Origin: Defluviicoccus sp.
GTDB lineage: Bacteria; Pseudomonadota; Alphaproteobacteria; MPNO01
Reading direction: 5' to 3'
Assembly: GCA_028820505.1 (NCBI GenBank)
Contig: JAPPIT010000132.1
Span: 22,145 to 59,562 of the forward strand
DNA: 37,418 nt
Positions 8,598-18,151 of this stretch are shown piece after piece (the stretch's first letter is position 1; every line of letters starts with the position of its first letter). Below the pieces are notes generated by a model that was given only the letters and a program-made list of their open reading frames with translations, was not told the DNA's origin and did no database searches. Made by a program: the position numbers and the translations under genes.

Positions 8598-8993
8598 ATG
8601 CCGAAGCGGGAAGAGATCAACGTCGACTGGCCGTGGGCGAAGAAATTTCCGTTCCACTCCGCCATCAAGGTCGGCGACACGGTCTGGGTCTCGGGCATCG
8701 TAGCCTGGGACCCCGACGGAAATATCGTCGGCGAGGGCGACATGCTGGTCCAGACGCGCCAGACCTTCGCCAACATGAAGGAGGTGCTCGAAGCGGCCGG
8801 GGCGACGATGGACGACGTGGTCAAGATCCAGGCCTTCCTGACCGACATCGACCGCTACGCCGAGTACTCCCGGGGACGCTCGGAGGCGTTCACCGGCAAC
8901 ATGCCGGCGTCGACCGCCGTCACCTCGCCCAAGCTCCTGCAGGACGGTCTGCTGGTCGAGATCGAGTGCGTCGCCGTGGTCGGCAGCGGGTAG
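8598..8993 (+). CDS. RidA-family protein, arginine missing
   Basis: A 131-aa YjgF/YER057c/UK114 family protein. The segments VSGIVAWDPDGNIV and MDDVVKIQAFLTDIDRY are typical. Canonical RidA deaminates reactive enamines/imines using an Arg in the C-terminal P-x-R-x motif. Here that position reads MPASTAV, with no Arg, as in Rid subfamilies that are not imine deaminases. The ATG at 8598 follows AGGAGG (8587-8592). It is the last gene of the plus-strand unit, ending 17 bp from the convergent ArsC-like gene. Its job may be specific to a pathway intermediate. Confidence 0.9.
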   Translation: MPKREEINVDWPWAKKFPFHSAIKVGDTVWVSGIVAWDPDGNIVGEGDMLVQTRQTFANMKEVLEAAGATMDDVVKIQAFLTDIDRYAEYSRGRSEAFTGNMPASTAVTSPKLLQDGLLVEIECVAVVGSG

Positions 8994-9010
8994 GGGCCCC
9001 GTGCCCGCCC

Positions 9011-9358
9011 TCAGAGGATCTCCAGCACCGCCTCCGGCGGGCGGCCGAGCGCGGCCCTGCCGCCGCTGACCACGATCGGGCGTTCGATCAGGATCGGGTC
9101 GGCGACCATCGCGGCGATCAGGGCTTCCCGGCTCAGTTCCTCGTCGTCGAGGCCGTTTTCCCTGTAGGGCGCTTCCTTTTTCCGCATCAGGTCGCGCGGC
9201 TCCATGCCCAGCCCGGTCAGCAGCCCGTCGAGAGTCGCCGCGTCCGGCGGGGTCTTGAGGTATTCGACGATCTCGGGCGCGATGCCGCGCTCCTGCAGGA
9301 GCTTCAGCGTCGCGCGCGACTTGCTGCAGCGCGGGTTGTGATAGATCGTGACGGCCAT
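9011..9358 (-). CDS. arsC: ArsC-like glutaredoxin-type arsenate reductase
   Basis: A 115-aa thioredoxin-fold protein of the ArsC/Spx superfamily. NPRCSKS places the reactive cysteine at C11, and the C-terminal ERPIVV segment carries the conserved Arg. E. coli-type ArsC is longer (about 141 aa); this shorter form matches the chromosomal ArsC-like proteins annotated as glutaredoxin-dependent arsenate reductase. It is the last gene of a ten-gene minus-strand run, 26 bp after dusA. No other arsenic gene is present, so an arsenic role is not supported by context. Confidence 0.85.
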   Translation of the reverse strand: MAVTIYHNPRCSKSRATLKLLQERGIAPEIVEYLKTPPDAATLDGLLTGLGMEPRDLMRKKEAPYRENGLDDEELSREALIAAMVADPILIERPIVVSGGRAALGRPPEAVLEIL

Positions 9359-9384
9359 TTCGGTCTCCCGGTTCCGGGTCGGGG

Positions 9385-10380
9385 TCAGGCGGCGATGCGC
9401 TCGGGACCTTCGACCAGCCGCAACGCCTGGCGGAGCAGCGCGCCGGTGGCGCCCGGGCGGCGCGCGCCCTCGCTCAGCGTCCGACGCCAGGCGCGGGCGC
9501 CCGGCACCCCCTGATAGAGGCCGAGCACGTGGCGCGTCATGCGCCAGAGCGGCACGCCCTCGGCGAGCCGCGCGTCCACGTAGCCGGCATAGGCGTCTAT
9601 CGTCCCGGCGCGGTCGGGGAGCGCGGTGCCGTGCAGCGCGGCCTCGATTTCGGCCAGAAGGAACGGGTTGTCGTAGGCCGCGCGGCCGAGCATGACCCCA
9701 TCCGTCGGGCCGATCTGTTCCAGCGCTTCATCCTTCGTCGTGAAGCCGCCGTTGATGACGACCGTCAGGTCCGGACGCTCCCCCTTGAGCCGGTGGACGA
9801 ATTCGTAGCGGAGCGGCGGGATCTCGCGGTTTTCCTTCGGACTCAGCCCCGACAGCAGCGCCTTGCGCGCATGGACGATGAACACGCTGACCCCGGCCGC
9901 CGCGATCCGGTCGACGAAGCGCGCGAAATGGCCGTAACCGTCGCAATCGTCGACCCCGATCCGGGTCTTGACCGTGACCGGCAGCGCGGTCGCCTTCCGC
10001 ATCGCCGCCACGCAGTCGGCGACGGTCTCCGGTTCCAGCATCAGCCTTGCGCCGAAGCCGCCCTGGCTCACCCGCTCGCTCGGGCAGCCGAGGTTGAGGT
10101 TGATCTCGTCATAGCCCCACGCCTCGCCGAGCGCGGCGCAGCGGGCGAGGTCCGCCGGGTCGCTGCCGCCGACCTGGAGCGCGACGGGATGCTCCGCCGG
10201 ATCGAAGCCCAAGAAGCGCTCGCGGTCCCCGTGCAGGATCGCGCCGGCCGGAATCATCTCGGTATAGAGCAGGGTCCGGGGCGCCAGCAGCCGCAGGAAC
10301 CGGCGGCAATGCCGGTCCGTCCGGTCCATCATCGGCGCCACCGAGAGCCGCCGGTCCAGAGTGTCGCCCGGGTCCGTCAT
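9385..10380 (-). CDS. dusA: tRNA-dihydrouridine synthase A
   Basis: An FMN enzyme reducing uridine 20/20a in the tRNA D-loop. It shows SVAPMMDRTDRHCR at the start, the catalytic Cys99 in NLGCPSERV, then VKTRIG, HARKALLSGLSPKENR and VINGGF, in the order expected for DusA. With the ATG at 10380 the protein is 331 aa, close to E. coli DusA. In-frame starts at 10401 and 10428 exist, but the latter two would overlap queG; none has a strong ribosome site. It lies 10 bp after queG. Confidence 0.93.
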   Translation of the reverse strand: MTDPGDTLDRRLSVAPMMDRTDRHCRRFLRLLAPRTLLYTEMIPAGAILHGDRERFLGFDPAEHPVALQVGGSDPADLARCAALGEAWGYDEINLNLGCPSERVSQGGFGARLMLEPETVADCVAAMRKATALPVTVKTRIGVDDCDGYGHFARFVDRIAAAGVSVFIVHARKALLSGLSPKENREIPPLRYEFVHRLKGERPDLTVVINGGFTTKDEALEQIGPTDGVMLGRAAYDNPFLLAEIEAALHGTALPDRAGTIDAYAGYVDARLAEGVPLWRMTRHVLGLYQGVPGARAWRRTLSEGARRPGATGALLRQALRLVEGPERIAA

Positions 10381-10390
10381 GGGCGGCAAT

Positions 10391-11509
10391 CTAGCATCCA
10401 TCCCATTCCGACCGAACCGTCTCGTCATCCTCCCCGGCGCGGCGGCGCTCCCGCAGGCGGGCGAACGCTTCCTCCGGCAGCAGCCGCGACAGCGCCCAGA
10501 CCGCCATCGCGCGGACCAGCGGCGACGGGTCGGCGAGCGCCGCCTCGGCCGTGGCGGCCAGCGTGGGTTCGCCGCTGTTGCCGATGGCGATCATCGCGTT
10601 GCGGACGAAGCGGTCGCGCCCGAGACGCTTGACCGCCGATCTCGAGAACAGCGTGCGGAACGATGCGTCGTCGAGCGCGGCAAGCTCGGCGAGCCTGGGC
10701 GCGGTCAGTTCCATCCTCGGATAGAGTGCCGGTTCGGCGGCGGGGCGCGCAAACTTGTTCCACGGGCACACGGCCAGGCAGTCGTCGCAGCCGTATATCC
10801 GGTTTCCCATGGCGGCGCGGAACTCCGGCGCGATGTGCCCCTTGTGCTCGATCGTCAGGTAGGAGATGCAGCGCGTTGCATCGAGCCGGTAGGGCGCGGG
10901 GAAGGCATCGGTCGGGCAGACGTCGAGGCAGCGCCGGCAGGAGCCGCAACGGTCGGTCTCGGGCGCATCCGGCGCGAGCTCCAGGGTGGTCAGGATCTCG
11001 CCCAGGAACAGCCACGAACCGAACTCCCGCGAGACCAGGTTGGTGTGCTTGCCCTGCCAACCGATGCCGCTCCGCTGGGCGAGCGGCTTTTCCATCACCG
11101 GCGCGGTGTCGACGAACAGCTTGACCTCGCAGTCGAGCCGTTCGTGCATCCAGCGCGCCACGGCGCGGAGCTTCTTCCTCATCACGTCGTGATAGTCGCG
11201 CCCCTGGGCGTAGACCGAAACCGCGCCCCGGTCGCGCCGTTGGAGCGCCGCCAGCGGATCGGCGGCCGGGCCATAGTTCTGGCCCACCACGACCGCGGAT
11301 TTCGCCTCCGGCCAGAGGCGCGCGATGTCGCCCCGCCGGTCCTCGTTGGCGGCGAGCCAGCCCATGTCGCCGTGGTGACCCGCCTCGATGAAGCCCGCGA
11401 GGTCCTGCCTGGCCTTCCCGCCCAGCGCCGCCTCGCAGAACCCCACCGCGTCGAACCCCTCGGCGAGCGCGCGCCCGCGGATCCGTTCGCGGTGTTCGAC
11501 GCCGGTCAC
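10391..11509 (-). CDS. queG: Epoxyqueuosine reductase
   Basis: This enzyme catalyses the last step of queuosine synthesis in tRNA, reducing epoxyqueuosine with cobalamin. The 372-aa protein has the catalytic-region [12 protein letters not shown] (D134). Two [4Fe-4S] clusters are formed by C188/C191/C194, C198, C214 ([14 protein letters not shown]) and C241/C244/C248. A C-terminal HEAT-like segment follows. The start is the GTG at 11509, overlapping the tgt stop as GTGA (11506-11509). The long open frame beyond it is a shadow of tgt. It is grouped with queA and tgt, which act just before it. Confidence 0.93.
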   Translation of the reverse strand: MTGVEHRERIRGRALAEGFDAVGFCEAALGGKARQDLAGFIEAGHHGDMGWLAANEDRRGDIARLWPEAKSAVVVGQNYGPAADPLAALQRRDRGAVSVYAQGRDYHDVMRKKLRAVARWMHERLDCEVKLFVDTAPVMEKPLAQRSGIGWQGKHTNLVSREFGSWLFLGEILTTLELAPDAPETDRCGSCRRCLDVCPTDAFPAPYRLDATRCISYLTIEHKGHIAPEFRAAMGNRIYGCDDCLAVCPWNKFARPAAEPALYPRMELTAPRLAELAALDDASFRTLFSRSAVKRLGRDRFVRNAMIAIGNSGEPTLAATAEAALADPSPLVRAMAVWALSRLLPEEAFARLRERRRAGEDDETVRSEWDGC

Positions 11510-12591
11510 GACGCGGCGAACTCCGCCAGCGTCCCGGCCTCTATCGCCTCGCGCAGCCCGGCCATCAGCCGCTGGTAATGGTGGACGTTGTGGGTGGTCA
11601 GCAGGATGGGCCCGAGCATCTCCTTCGCCCGGAACAGATGGTGCAGATAGGCGCGGCTGTAGCCGGCGCAGGCCGGGCAGGGGCAGTCGGCATCGACGGG
11701 GGACGGGTCGTCGGCGTGGCGCGCGTTCCTGATGTTGATCGTCCCCGCGCCCGTGTAGCCGCGCCCGGTGCGGCCCGACCGCGTCGGGATCACGCAGTCG
11801 AACATGTCGATGCCGCGCTGCACCGCGCCCACGATGTCGGACGGCGTGCCGACGCCCATCAGGTAGCGCGGCGCGTCGGCGGGGAGCGAGGGCACGGTCT
11901 CGTCGAGCACGCCGAAGGTCGTTTCCTGGCCCTCCCCGATGGCGAGCCCGCCCACCGCATAGCCGTCGAACCCGATGTCGATCAGCATCCCCGCCGACTC
12001 GCGCCGCAGGTCGCCGTGGACGCCGCCCTGGACGATGCCGAACAGCCCGTGGCCGGGGCGGTCGCGGAACGCCGCCTTGGATCGCGCGGCCCAGCGCATC
12101 GAGAGCCGCATCGAATCCGCCGCCTCGTCGACGGTCGCCGGAAAGGTCGTGCATTCGTCCAGCACCATCGTCACGTCGCTGCCGAGATTGTGCTGGATCC
12201 CGACCGCGCGTTCGGGGGTGAGCGCGTGGCGGGTCCCGTCGATATGGGAGCGGAAGACGACCCCGTCCTCCGCGACGGTCCGGCGCTCGGCGAGCGACAT
12301 CACCTGGTAGCCGCCCGAATCCGTGAGGATCGGCCCCTTCCAGTTCATGAAGCGGTGGAGCCCGCCCAGCTTCTCCACGGTCTCCTCGCCCGGGCGCAGC
12401 ATCAGGTGATAGGTGTTGGCGAGCACGATGTCGGCGCCCGCCACCGCCACCGCCTCGGGCGTCATCCCCTTGACGGTGCCGGCGGTTCCGACCGGCATGA
12501 AGGCGGGCGTGCGCACCGTTCCGTGCGCGGTCTCCAGCCGCCCGGTCCGCGCCGCCCCGTCCCGTGCGCGGATCGAGAACCGGACCCCCAT
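11506..12591 (-). CDS. tgt: tRNA-guanine transglycosylase
   Basis: It exchanges guanine 34 of the GUN anticodons for preQ1. The 361-aa protein shows D91 in TDSGGYQV, the DECTTFP substrate loop, GIVQGG and the nucleophile D265 in [10 protein letters not shown]. Its zinc site is C303, C305, C308 and H334. The ATG at 12591 overlaps the queA stop by one base (TGATG). Length and motifs are those of bacterial Tgt. It sits between queA and queG, the genes acting after it on the same base. Confidence 0.97.
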   Translation of the reverse strand: MGVRFSIRARDGAARTGRLETAHGTVRTPAFMPVGTAGTVKGMTPEAVAVAGADIVLANTYHLMLRPGEETVEKLGGLHRFMNWKGPILTDSGGYQVMSLAERRTVAEDGVVFRSHIDGTRHALTPERAVGIQHNLGSDVTMVLDECTTFPATVDEAADSMRLSMRWAARSKAAFRDRPGHGLFGIVQGGVHGDLRRESAGMLIDIGFDGYAVGGLAIGEGQETTFGVLDETVPSLPADAPRYLMGVGTPSDIVGAVQRGIDMFDCVIPTRSGRTGRGYTGAGTINIRNARHADDPSPVDADCPCPACAGYSRAYLHHLFRAKEMLGPILLTTHNVHHYQRLMAGLREAIEAGTLAEFAAS

Positions 12592-13649
12592 CAGGCGCCC
12601 TCAGCGCGATGGAGGAAGGTCGCGTCGCCGTAGGAATAGAACCGGTAGCCCGCTTGCGCCGCGTGGGCGTAGGCCGCCTTCATCCGCGCGAGCCCGGAAA
12701 ACGCCGCCACCAGCATGAACAGCGTCGAGCGCGGCAGGTGGAAATTGGTCAGCAGCGCATCGACGACGCGGAACCGGTAGCCCGGCACGATGAAGAGGTC
12801 CGTGTCGCCGCGGAACGCCCCGATCCCACCGTCCTCGTCCGCCGCCGATTCGAGCAGGCGGAGCGAGGTCGTGCCCACCGCCACGACGCGGCCGCCTTCG
12901 TCCCGCCGCCGCCGGACCGTCCCGGCGGCCCGCGGCGAGACCTCGCCCCATTCCGCGTGCATCCGGTGGTCCGCGACTCGTTCGGCCTTGACCGGCAGGA
13001 AGGTCCCGGCGCCGACATGGAGGGTCACGACGGCGATCTCCACCCCGCGATCCTCGATCCGGGCGAGCAGGTCCGCCGTCAGATGGAGGCCCGCCGTGGG
13101 CGCCGCGACCGCGCCGGGGGATTTCGCGTAGACGGTCTGGTAGTCGTCCCGGTCCCGCGCGTCCGCCCCCTCGGGCCGCGCGATATAGGGCGGAAGGGGA
13201 GTCTCGCCATGTTCGTCGAGCGCCGCGAGCACGTCGGTTCCCCGCGGAAAGCGGAGCCGCACCTCGCCGCCGTCGGCGCGGTCCATGACTTCCGCCCGGA
13301 AGTCGTCCGCCACCTCCAGCAGGTCGCCCGGGCGCAGCCGCCGCGCCGGGCGGGCGAGCGCGCTCCAGGTCTCGCCGTCGGGTGCGCGGTCGAGCGGCCG
13401 CAGCAGCGTCGCCTCGACGCGCGCGCGGCCGCGCATCCCGACGATCCGGGCGGGAATGACCTTCGTGTCGTTGATGACCAGCGCGTCGCCCGGCCGCAGC
13501 AGTCCCGGCAGGTCGGCGACGGTCCGGTCATGCAGGGACGCGCCCACTTCCAGCAGCCTCGCCGCCTCGCGCGGCACGACCGGCCGGTCGGCGATGACGC
13601 CTTCGGGCAGGTCGAAGTCGAAGTCTCCGGTCTTCAACCCGCCGGTCAT
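12591..13649 (-). CDS. queA: S-adenosylmethionine:tRNA ribosyltransferase-isomerase
   Basis: It transfers and isomerises the ribosyl part of SAM onto preQ1 in tRNA, giving epoxyqueuosine. The 352-aa protein has [14 protein letters not shown] at the start, [12 protein letters not shown], the APTAGLHLT motif, [22 protein letters not shown] and [17 protein letters not shown] near the end. All are standard QueA signatures. The ATG at 13649 overlaps the preceding gene's stop by four bases. It is followed immediately by tgt. Confidence 0.96.
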   Translation of the reverse strand: MTGGLKTGDFDFDLPEGVIADRPVVPREAARLLEVGASLHDRTVADLPGLLRPGDALVINDTKVIPARIVGMRGRARVEATLLRPLDRAPDGETWSALARPARRLRPGDLLEVADDFRAEVMDRADGGEVRLRFPRGTDVLAALDEHGETPLPPYIARPEGADARDRDDYQTVYAKSPGAVAAPTAGLHLTADLLARIEDRGVEIAVVTLHVGAGTFLPVKAERVADHRMHAEWGEVSPRAAGTVRRRRDEGGRVVAVGTTSLRLLESAADEDGGIGAFRGDTDLFIVPGYRFRVVDALLTNFHLPRSTLFMLVAAFSGLARMKAAYAHAAQAGYRFYSYGDATFLHRAEGA

Positions 13650-14167
13650 TCGTCCCCGGTTCCGTCCTCCCAGAGGTCGGCGATCTCGTCCGCGATGCGC
13701 TCGTAGGTCTCGTCTCGCGGCAGGATCATGCGCCCGGCCTCCTCCTCCTCGCGGGTGCGGTTGAGGCTCCATTCCTGGACCGAGTCCCGCAGCTCCTCGT
13801 CGGTGAGGATGAAGCTCAGCAGCCTGTTCTGGACTTCGAGCGGCGGGTCGTCGTCGCCCGTCTCGTCCAGGATCACCGCGCGGAAATAGACCACCGTGTC
13901 GAGGATCAGCTGCGCCTCCTCCTTGCTCCACTGGCGCATGGGCTCGAAATTGTTGGCCCGGAGCTCGGCCATCTGGGCGCGGGTGATGGTGCCGGGAACC
14001 CCGATCCGGGGCATCGACTTCTGATCGCCCGGCGGCTGAGCGGCGCCGTCGGATGCCGGCGCACTCTGCCGCGCGGCGAACTGGCGGCGCGCCCGCGCAT
14101 AGGCCGCCCGGCGCATCAGCAGCCAGACGACGAGTCCCACCGCGACGGCGATCAGTAAACTGTCCAC
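13646..14167 (-). CDS. Membrane-anchored protein of unknown function upstream of queA
   Basis: A 173-aa protein that I do not recognise. One N-terminal membrane segment (about residues 4-18) is followed by a basic patch ([12 protein letters not shown]), giving an inside-facing soluble part. A Pro/Ala-rich linker leads to an acidic, helical domain from about residue 60. The start is a GTG at 14167 with AAGGAG (14175-14180) eight bases upstream. It overlaps queA by four bases, so it is probably made together with it. A role in tRNA modification is not implied by the sequence. Confidence 0.75.
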   Translation of the reverse strand: MDSLLIAVAVGLVVWLLMRRAAYARARRQFAARQSAPASDGAAQPPGDQKSMPRIGVPGTITRAQMAELRANNFEPMRQWSKEEAQLILDTVVYFRAVILDETGDDDPPLEVQNRLLSFILTDEELRDSVQEWSLNRTREEEEAGRMILPRDETYERIADEIADLWEDGTGDE

Positions 14168-14194
14168 GGAATTTCTCCTTCCGGTTCCGGCCGG

Positions 14195-14596
14195 TCAGTC
14201 TTCCCCGGCGCCGATGACGCCGATGGCCTCGATCTCGATCACCGCCTCCGGCTTGAACAGGTGCGAGACGCAGACCAGCGTCGAGCACGGGAAGTCGCCG
14301 GTGAAGAACTCGCGCCGCGCCCGCCAGATCTCCGGCTGGTGGCGCATGTCGGTGGTGAACATGGTGATCTTGGCGACGTCGTTCATCTTGCCGCCCGCCG
14401 CCTCCATCAGCGACTGCATCTGGGCGAAGATGTTCCTCGCCTGAACGTAGGCGTCGCCGGCCCCGATCACGTTCTGGTTCTCGTCCCAGGAGAGCAGCCC
14501 GGAAATGAACACCTGGTCGCCCACCTTCTTGCAGTTGGAGAGCGATTCCGGGCCGAGCTCCGGCGAGATGGGGCTTCTGATGCGTTCGAATTTCAT
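14195..14596 (-). CDS. RidA-family protein, second copy, arginine missing
   Basis: A 133-aa YjgF-family protein with [36 protein letters not shown] and a C-terminal [13 protein letters not shown]. The catalytic-Arg position reads FPCSTLVC, again without Arg, just as in the copy at 8598. The ATG at 14596 overlaps the stop of the epimerase-like gene by four bases. It follows the extradiol dioxygenase genes, so a role on an unstable ring-cleavage product is plausible. It differs clearly from the other RidA-like protein, so it is not a recent duplicate. Confidence 0.9.
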   Translation of the reverse strand: MKFERIRSPISPELGPESLSNCKKVGDQVFISGLLSWDENQNVIGAGDAYVQARNIFAQMQSLMEAAGGKMNDVAKITMFTTDMRHQPEIWRARREFFTGDFPCSTLVCVSHLFKPEAVIEIEAIGVIGAGED

Positions 14597-15474
14597 GGTT
14601 GCGTTCCCGTTTCGACCGGCGTTCCGTCCGGCCGCAGACGGTCCCGCCAGTGGTGCCTGGTCTCGAATCCCAGCTCGTCGCGGGCGCGCGCGACGTCGAG
14701 TCCGCTCCAGCACCCCGTCATGCCGTCCCGGATCCGCGTTCCCGGAAAATACCGGCGGACAAGCTCCTCGGTCGGCGTCGGATTGTGGCTGGTTGCGGCG
14801 GCGATGTTGAAGACCCGGTGGCCGTCGATATCCGCTTCCGCCGCGAGGCGGCAGGCCTCCGCCGCGTCGCGCGCGTCGACATAGGCCCAGAACCCGCCGA
14901 GAAGCCGCGCCGGGTCGCGCCAGCGCTCCCGGAACGAGAGGTAGGTCGGGTCGAAATTGACGCCCGAGATGCGGAGGCTCGCGACGGTCATGCCGCTCGT
15001 CGCGACGAATGAGTCGGCGAGCCGCTCGCCGAACGCCTTCGACAGCGCGTAGCAGTCGAGCGGCCGGCAGGGATAGTCCTCGTCGAGCGGCAGGACGTCC
15101 GGGTCCCAGATCTCGGGCGCGTAGATGAAGCCGTAGGCGGCGATGCTGGAGGCCATCACCACGCGCCGGACGCCGGTCTGCGCCGCCGCCCTCAGCACGT
15201 TGTAGGACGACGTCACGTTGTTGGAGAAGACGACGCTGTCCGCGGCCTCGGTGGCCGACTGGTGGGCGGCGAGATGGATCACCGAATCCGCGCCGTCGAG
15301 CGCCTCGAACAGGTCGCCAGACCGGGTCAGGTCGGCGATCCAGGATTCGCAAAGCTTTTCCGGCGGCCGGACCGCGTCGAGGCTGAGCACCTCGTAGCCC
15401 GCGGCGAGCATCGCCTCGACGGTCTTGGTGCCGAGCCGGCCGCTGCCCCCCGTGATGACTGTCTTCCGCGCCAT
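14593..15474 (-). CDS. NAD(P)-dependent epimerase/dehydratase-family SDR
   Basis: A 293-aa extended short-chain dehydrogenase. The nucleotide-binding glycine motif is TGGSGRLG, followed by VIHLAAHQ. The active site is YALSK with an upstream ASSIAAYG. The length and tail fit sugar-nucleotide epimerases or uronate dehydrogenase-like proteins. It lies 16 bp after the LigB-type subunit and overlaps the RidA gene, so it is likely a dehydrogenase or reductase of the catabolic pathway. No sugar-nucleotide genes are nearby. Confidence 0.88.
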   Translation of the reverse strand: MARKTVITGGSGRLGTKTVEAMLAAGYEVLSLDAVRPPEKLCESWIADLTRSGDLFEALDGADSVIHLAAHQSATEAADSVVFSNNVTSSYNVLRAAAQTGVRRVVMASSIAAYGFIYAPEIWDPDVLPLDEDYPCRPLDCYALSKAFGERLADSFVATSGMTVASLRISGVNFDPTYLSFRERWRDPARLLGGFWAYVDARDAAEACRLAAEADIDGHRVFNIAAATSHNPTPTEELVRRYFPGTRIRDGMTGCWSGLDVARARDELGFETRHHWRDRLRPDGTPVETGTQP

Positions 15475-15490
15475 CTCGCCGCTTTCCGGC

Positions 15491-16333
15491 TCACGCGCCG
15501 TCTTCGAGCGCGATCAGCCCCATGCCGGTGGTCATCGGCGCGTAGTAGTTGCGGTGCGCCCGGCCCACGGTTTCGGACAGCGCGCCCCGCATGACGAGCC
15601 ACATGATCAACTCGACCGCCTCGGCGCCCGCCGCCTCCATGATGTCCTGGTGGGTCAGCGCCACCAGCGCCGCCGGGTCGGATTCGATCCGGTCGAGCCA
15701 GGAATTGTCCCAGTCCGGGTTGAGGTGGCCGAACCGGGCGCCGTTCAGCTGGTGCGACATGCCGCCGGTGCCGAGGACCGCGACGCGCTCGTCGCCCGGG
15801 TAGCTCTCCACCGCGCGCCGGATGGCCCGGCCCAGCTTCCAGCAGCGCGCGGCGGTCGGCAGCGGATGCTGGATCACGTTGACCGCGAGCGGCACCGTCT
15901 TCACCGGCCAGCCGGGGTCGTGGCCGAAGCAGAGATGCATCGGCACCATGAAGCCGTGCTCGACCGCCAGCTCCTGGCACACCGTCATGTCGAACTCGTC
16001 GTAGACCAGCGATTCCGTCAGGTGCCACGAGAACGCCGCGTCGCCTGGGAAGTCGGGCAGCGGCCGGCGGCCCCAGCCCTCGTCGCCGACCGGGTAGAGG
16101 TCGGCCGCGCCGATCGCGAAGGTCGGGTACTTGTCGAAGAAGAACGAGCTGCCGTGGTCGTTGTAGACCACGATGGCGATGTCCGGCCTGATCTCGTCGC
16201 GCAGCCAGGCCTTGACCGGCTCGTAGGCGTCGAACAGCGGCTTCCAGGCCGGTTCCTGGGTGCGTCCCTGGTCGTAGGCGACGCCGATCGAGGGGACGTG
16301 GGAGGTGCCGATTCCGGCGACGACGCTTGCCAT
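15491..16333 (-). CDS. LigB-type extradiol dioxygenase, beta (catalytic) subunit
   Basis: A 280-aa class III extradiol dioxygenase subunit that opens a catecholic ring next to the hydroxyls using Fe(II) and O2. The metal ligands correspond to H12 (GTSHVPSIG), H60 (YNDHG) and E241. The proton-relay His is H194 (GTGGMSHQL). These match H12/H61/E242 and H195 of protocatechuate 4,5-dioxygenase LigB. It lies 3 bp after the LigA-type gene. The substrate could be protocatechuate, gallate or a related compound; no downstream meta-cleavage enzyme is recognisable in the window. Confidence 0.92.
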   Translation of the reverse strand: MASVVAGIGTSHVPSIGVAYDQGRTQEPAWKPLFDAYEPVKAWLRDEIRPDIAIVVYNDHGSSFFFDKYPTFAIGAADLYPVGDEGWGRRPLPDFPGDAAFSWHLTESLVYDEFDMTVCQELAVEHGFMVPMHLCFGHDPGWPVKTVPLAVNVIQHPLPTAARCWKLGRAIRRAVESYPGDERVAVLGTGGMSHQLNGARFGHLNPDWDNSWLDRIESDPAALVALTHQDIMEAAGAEAVELIMWLVMRGALSETVGRAHRNYYAPMTTGMGLIALEDGA

Positions 16334-16336
16334 GGC

Positions 16337-16699
16337 CTAGCGCGCCCCCGAGGCGTTCCGCGTGGCGAGGAACTCCTCGTAGGTTTCGCCGCGCTGATGG
16401 GCGCCGATCTGGTAGAGCCCGTGCCCCGTCACGGTGCCGATCTTGATGATCATGTAGATGTTGCCGCCGAGCTCGTCCATGATCCTGCGCCAGTCGCGGT
16501 CGCGGATGGCCTCCTTCTCGTCGGCGCTCAAGTCCCAGCCCGCCATGTAGGCTTCCTCGTCGGCCGCGAAGGCGTCGCGGTTCTCCGCCCGTGCAAGCGA
16601 CATCGCGAACTTGTTGATCCGGTAACCCCGGCGGGACTCCTCGCCGGTGAAGATTCTCGTATCGGCTATCGGACGGTTCCTGTCGACCTGGACCGGCAT
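16337..16699 (-). CDS. LigA-type extradiol dioxygenase, alpha subunit
   Basis: A 120-aa small subunit that caps the active site of LigAB-type dioxygenases. GYRINKFAMSLARAENR, the acidic FAADEEAYM segment, the RDWRRIM block and LGGNIYMIIKIG follow the LigA pattern. The ATG at 16699 follows AAGGAG. An in-frame extension to 16804 would lack a ribosome site. It is the first gene of the ten-gene minus-strand run, and the 181-bp gap before it (16700-16880) must carry the promoter, which I could not locate. Confidence 0.9.
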   Translation of the reverse strand: MPVQVDRNRPIADTRIFTGEESRRGYRINKFAMSLARAENRDAFAADEEAYMAGWDLSADEKEAIRDRDWRRIMDELGGNIYMIIKIGTVTGHGLYQIGAHQRGETYEEFLATRNASGAR

Positions 16700-16880
16700 T
16701 GCTGCTCCTTCGAGGCGGCGTTCCGAGGTCAATCTAGAGCGTATCCGGGCGGGAGGAAACCGCGGTGGCGACGCCCCGCCCCAACCCTCGTTCCTCAACG
16801 TCATGGTCGGCGAAAGGCATCGGGACAGGTTCGTCCCGACCCCGACATTTCGGCAGAGAATCCGGGAAGCCCTTCAGCCG

Positions 16881-18035
16881 TCACCCGCCCGGCAGCCCGA
16901 GCACGCGCTTGGCGAGGACGTTGCGCTGGATCTCGCTCGAACCGCCGTAGATCGTGGCCCGGCGCGACTGGAGGAAGATGCCCGTCGCGTCGACGGCGCC
17001 CGCCGGGGTCTCGATCCGCCCGGCATCCGCACCCCACGGCCCAGCGGCCTCGATGAGGAGATCGGTCGCGCGCTGCAGATTCTCCGTCGCGACCAGCTTC
17101 ATGGTCGAGCCTTCGGGGCCGAGCTCCATCCCGCTCGCCGCCAGGTCGACGGCCTGCCAGAACATCGCGGCCTGCACGGTTATGCTTATGGAGAGTTCCG
17201 CCAGCCGGTCGCGAAACGCGGCATCGCCGTCGATTCCCGTATGCCGGGCGACCGCCTTGATCCGCTCGACCGCCTCCAGCGCGTATTGCGGGTTCGACGT
17301 GAACAGCCGTTCGGTCGCGAGCAGGGCGGTCGCGATCTTCCAGCCGCCGTGCAGCGGGCCGACGAGGTTCTCCTCCGGTACCTCGACCCGGTCGAGGAAC
17401 ACCTGCGAGAACTCCTCTTCGCCGGTGATGGTGGTTATCGGGCGGATCTCGATCCCGGGCGTCTTCAGGTCGATCAGGATGAAGCTGATCCCCGCCTGCC
17501 TGACCTTCGCCTCCGGGTCGGTCCGCACCAGGGTGAACATCCAGTCGGCGTGATGCGCCCAGGTCTGCCAAATCTTGCCGCCGGAGACGATGAAGCGGCC
17601 GTCGCGCAGCTCGCCCCGCGTCGACAGGCCGGCGAGGTCCGACCCGGCGCCCGGTTCCGAGTAGCCCTGCGCCCAGATGACGTCGCCCGAGAGGATCGGC
17701 GGCAGGTGCCGCGCCTTCTGCGCCCCGCTGCCGTAGCGCATCAGGATCGGGCCGATATGGTTGATCCCCTGGACCGGGAGCTGCGGCGCCGACATCCGCG
17801 CGAGCTCTTGGCTGAGCACGATCTGCTGGGCGAGGCTCGCCCCCATGCCGCCATGTTCCCTGGGCCAGTGCGGCGCGATCCAGCCCCGGGCCGAGAGCGC
17901 GCGGTACCACGGCATGATCTCGTCCGGCGGCGGCCGGTCGGTCCGCCCCCTCAGGGAGGCCGGCAGGTTCGCTTCCAGCCAGTCCCGCACCTCCGCGCGG
18001 AACGCGGCCTCGTCCGGGGTGTCGTCGCGGAACAT
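16881..18035 (-). CDS. Acyl-CoA dehydrogenase
   Basis: A 384-aa FadE/CaiA-like flavoprotein that would introduce a double bond into an acyl-CoA. It shows GYSEPGAGSDLAGL (FAD/substrate loop), KIWQTWAHHADW and the C-terminal IYGGSSEIQRN. At the position of the medium-chain dehydrogenase Glu376 it carries Gly, which is common in this subfamily, so the base may lie elsewhere. It is transcribed divergently from the ABC importer, with 116 bp between the starts. The gene lies upstream of ligA on the same strand but is separated by 181 bp. Confidence 0.92.
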   Translation of the reverse strand: MFRDDTPDEAAFRAEVRDWLEANLPASLRGRTDRPPPDEIMPWYRALSARGWIAPHWPREHGGMGASLAQQIVLSQELARMSAPQLPVQGINHIGPILMRYGSGAQKARHLPPILSGDVIWAQGYSEPGAGSDLAGLSTRGELRDGRFIVSGGKIWQTWAHHADWMFTLVRTDPEAKVRQAGISFILIDLKTPGIEIRPITTITGEEEFSQVFLDRVEVPEENLVGPLHGGWKIATALLATERLFTSNPQYALEAVERIKAVARHTGIDGDAAFRDRLAELSISITVQAAMFWQAVDLAASGMELGPEGSTMKLVATENLQRATDLLIEAAGPWGADAGRIETPAGAVDATGIFLQSRRATIYGGSSEIQRNVLAKRVLGLPGG

Positions 18036-18151
18036 GTCGATCCGATCCTCTCTCCACCCAACGCCCCGTTATGGACGCCGTATCCCGCATCGTCCATGAT
18101 ACTGCCACGGACGGACCCGCAGCCGAACGGGCCGGGAAGGGGAGAAGCGAC

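Noticed and set aside
15425-17056. 543-codon plus-strand frame opposite the LigAB genes
   Set aside because: Crosses several genes with strong motifs on the minus strand; shadow.
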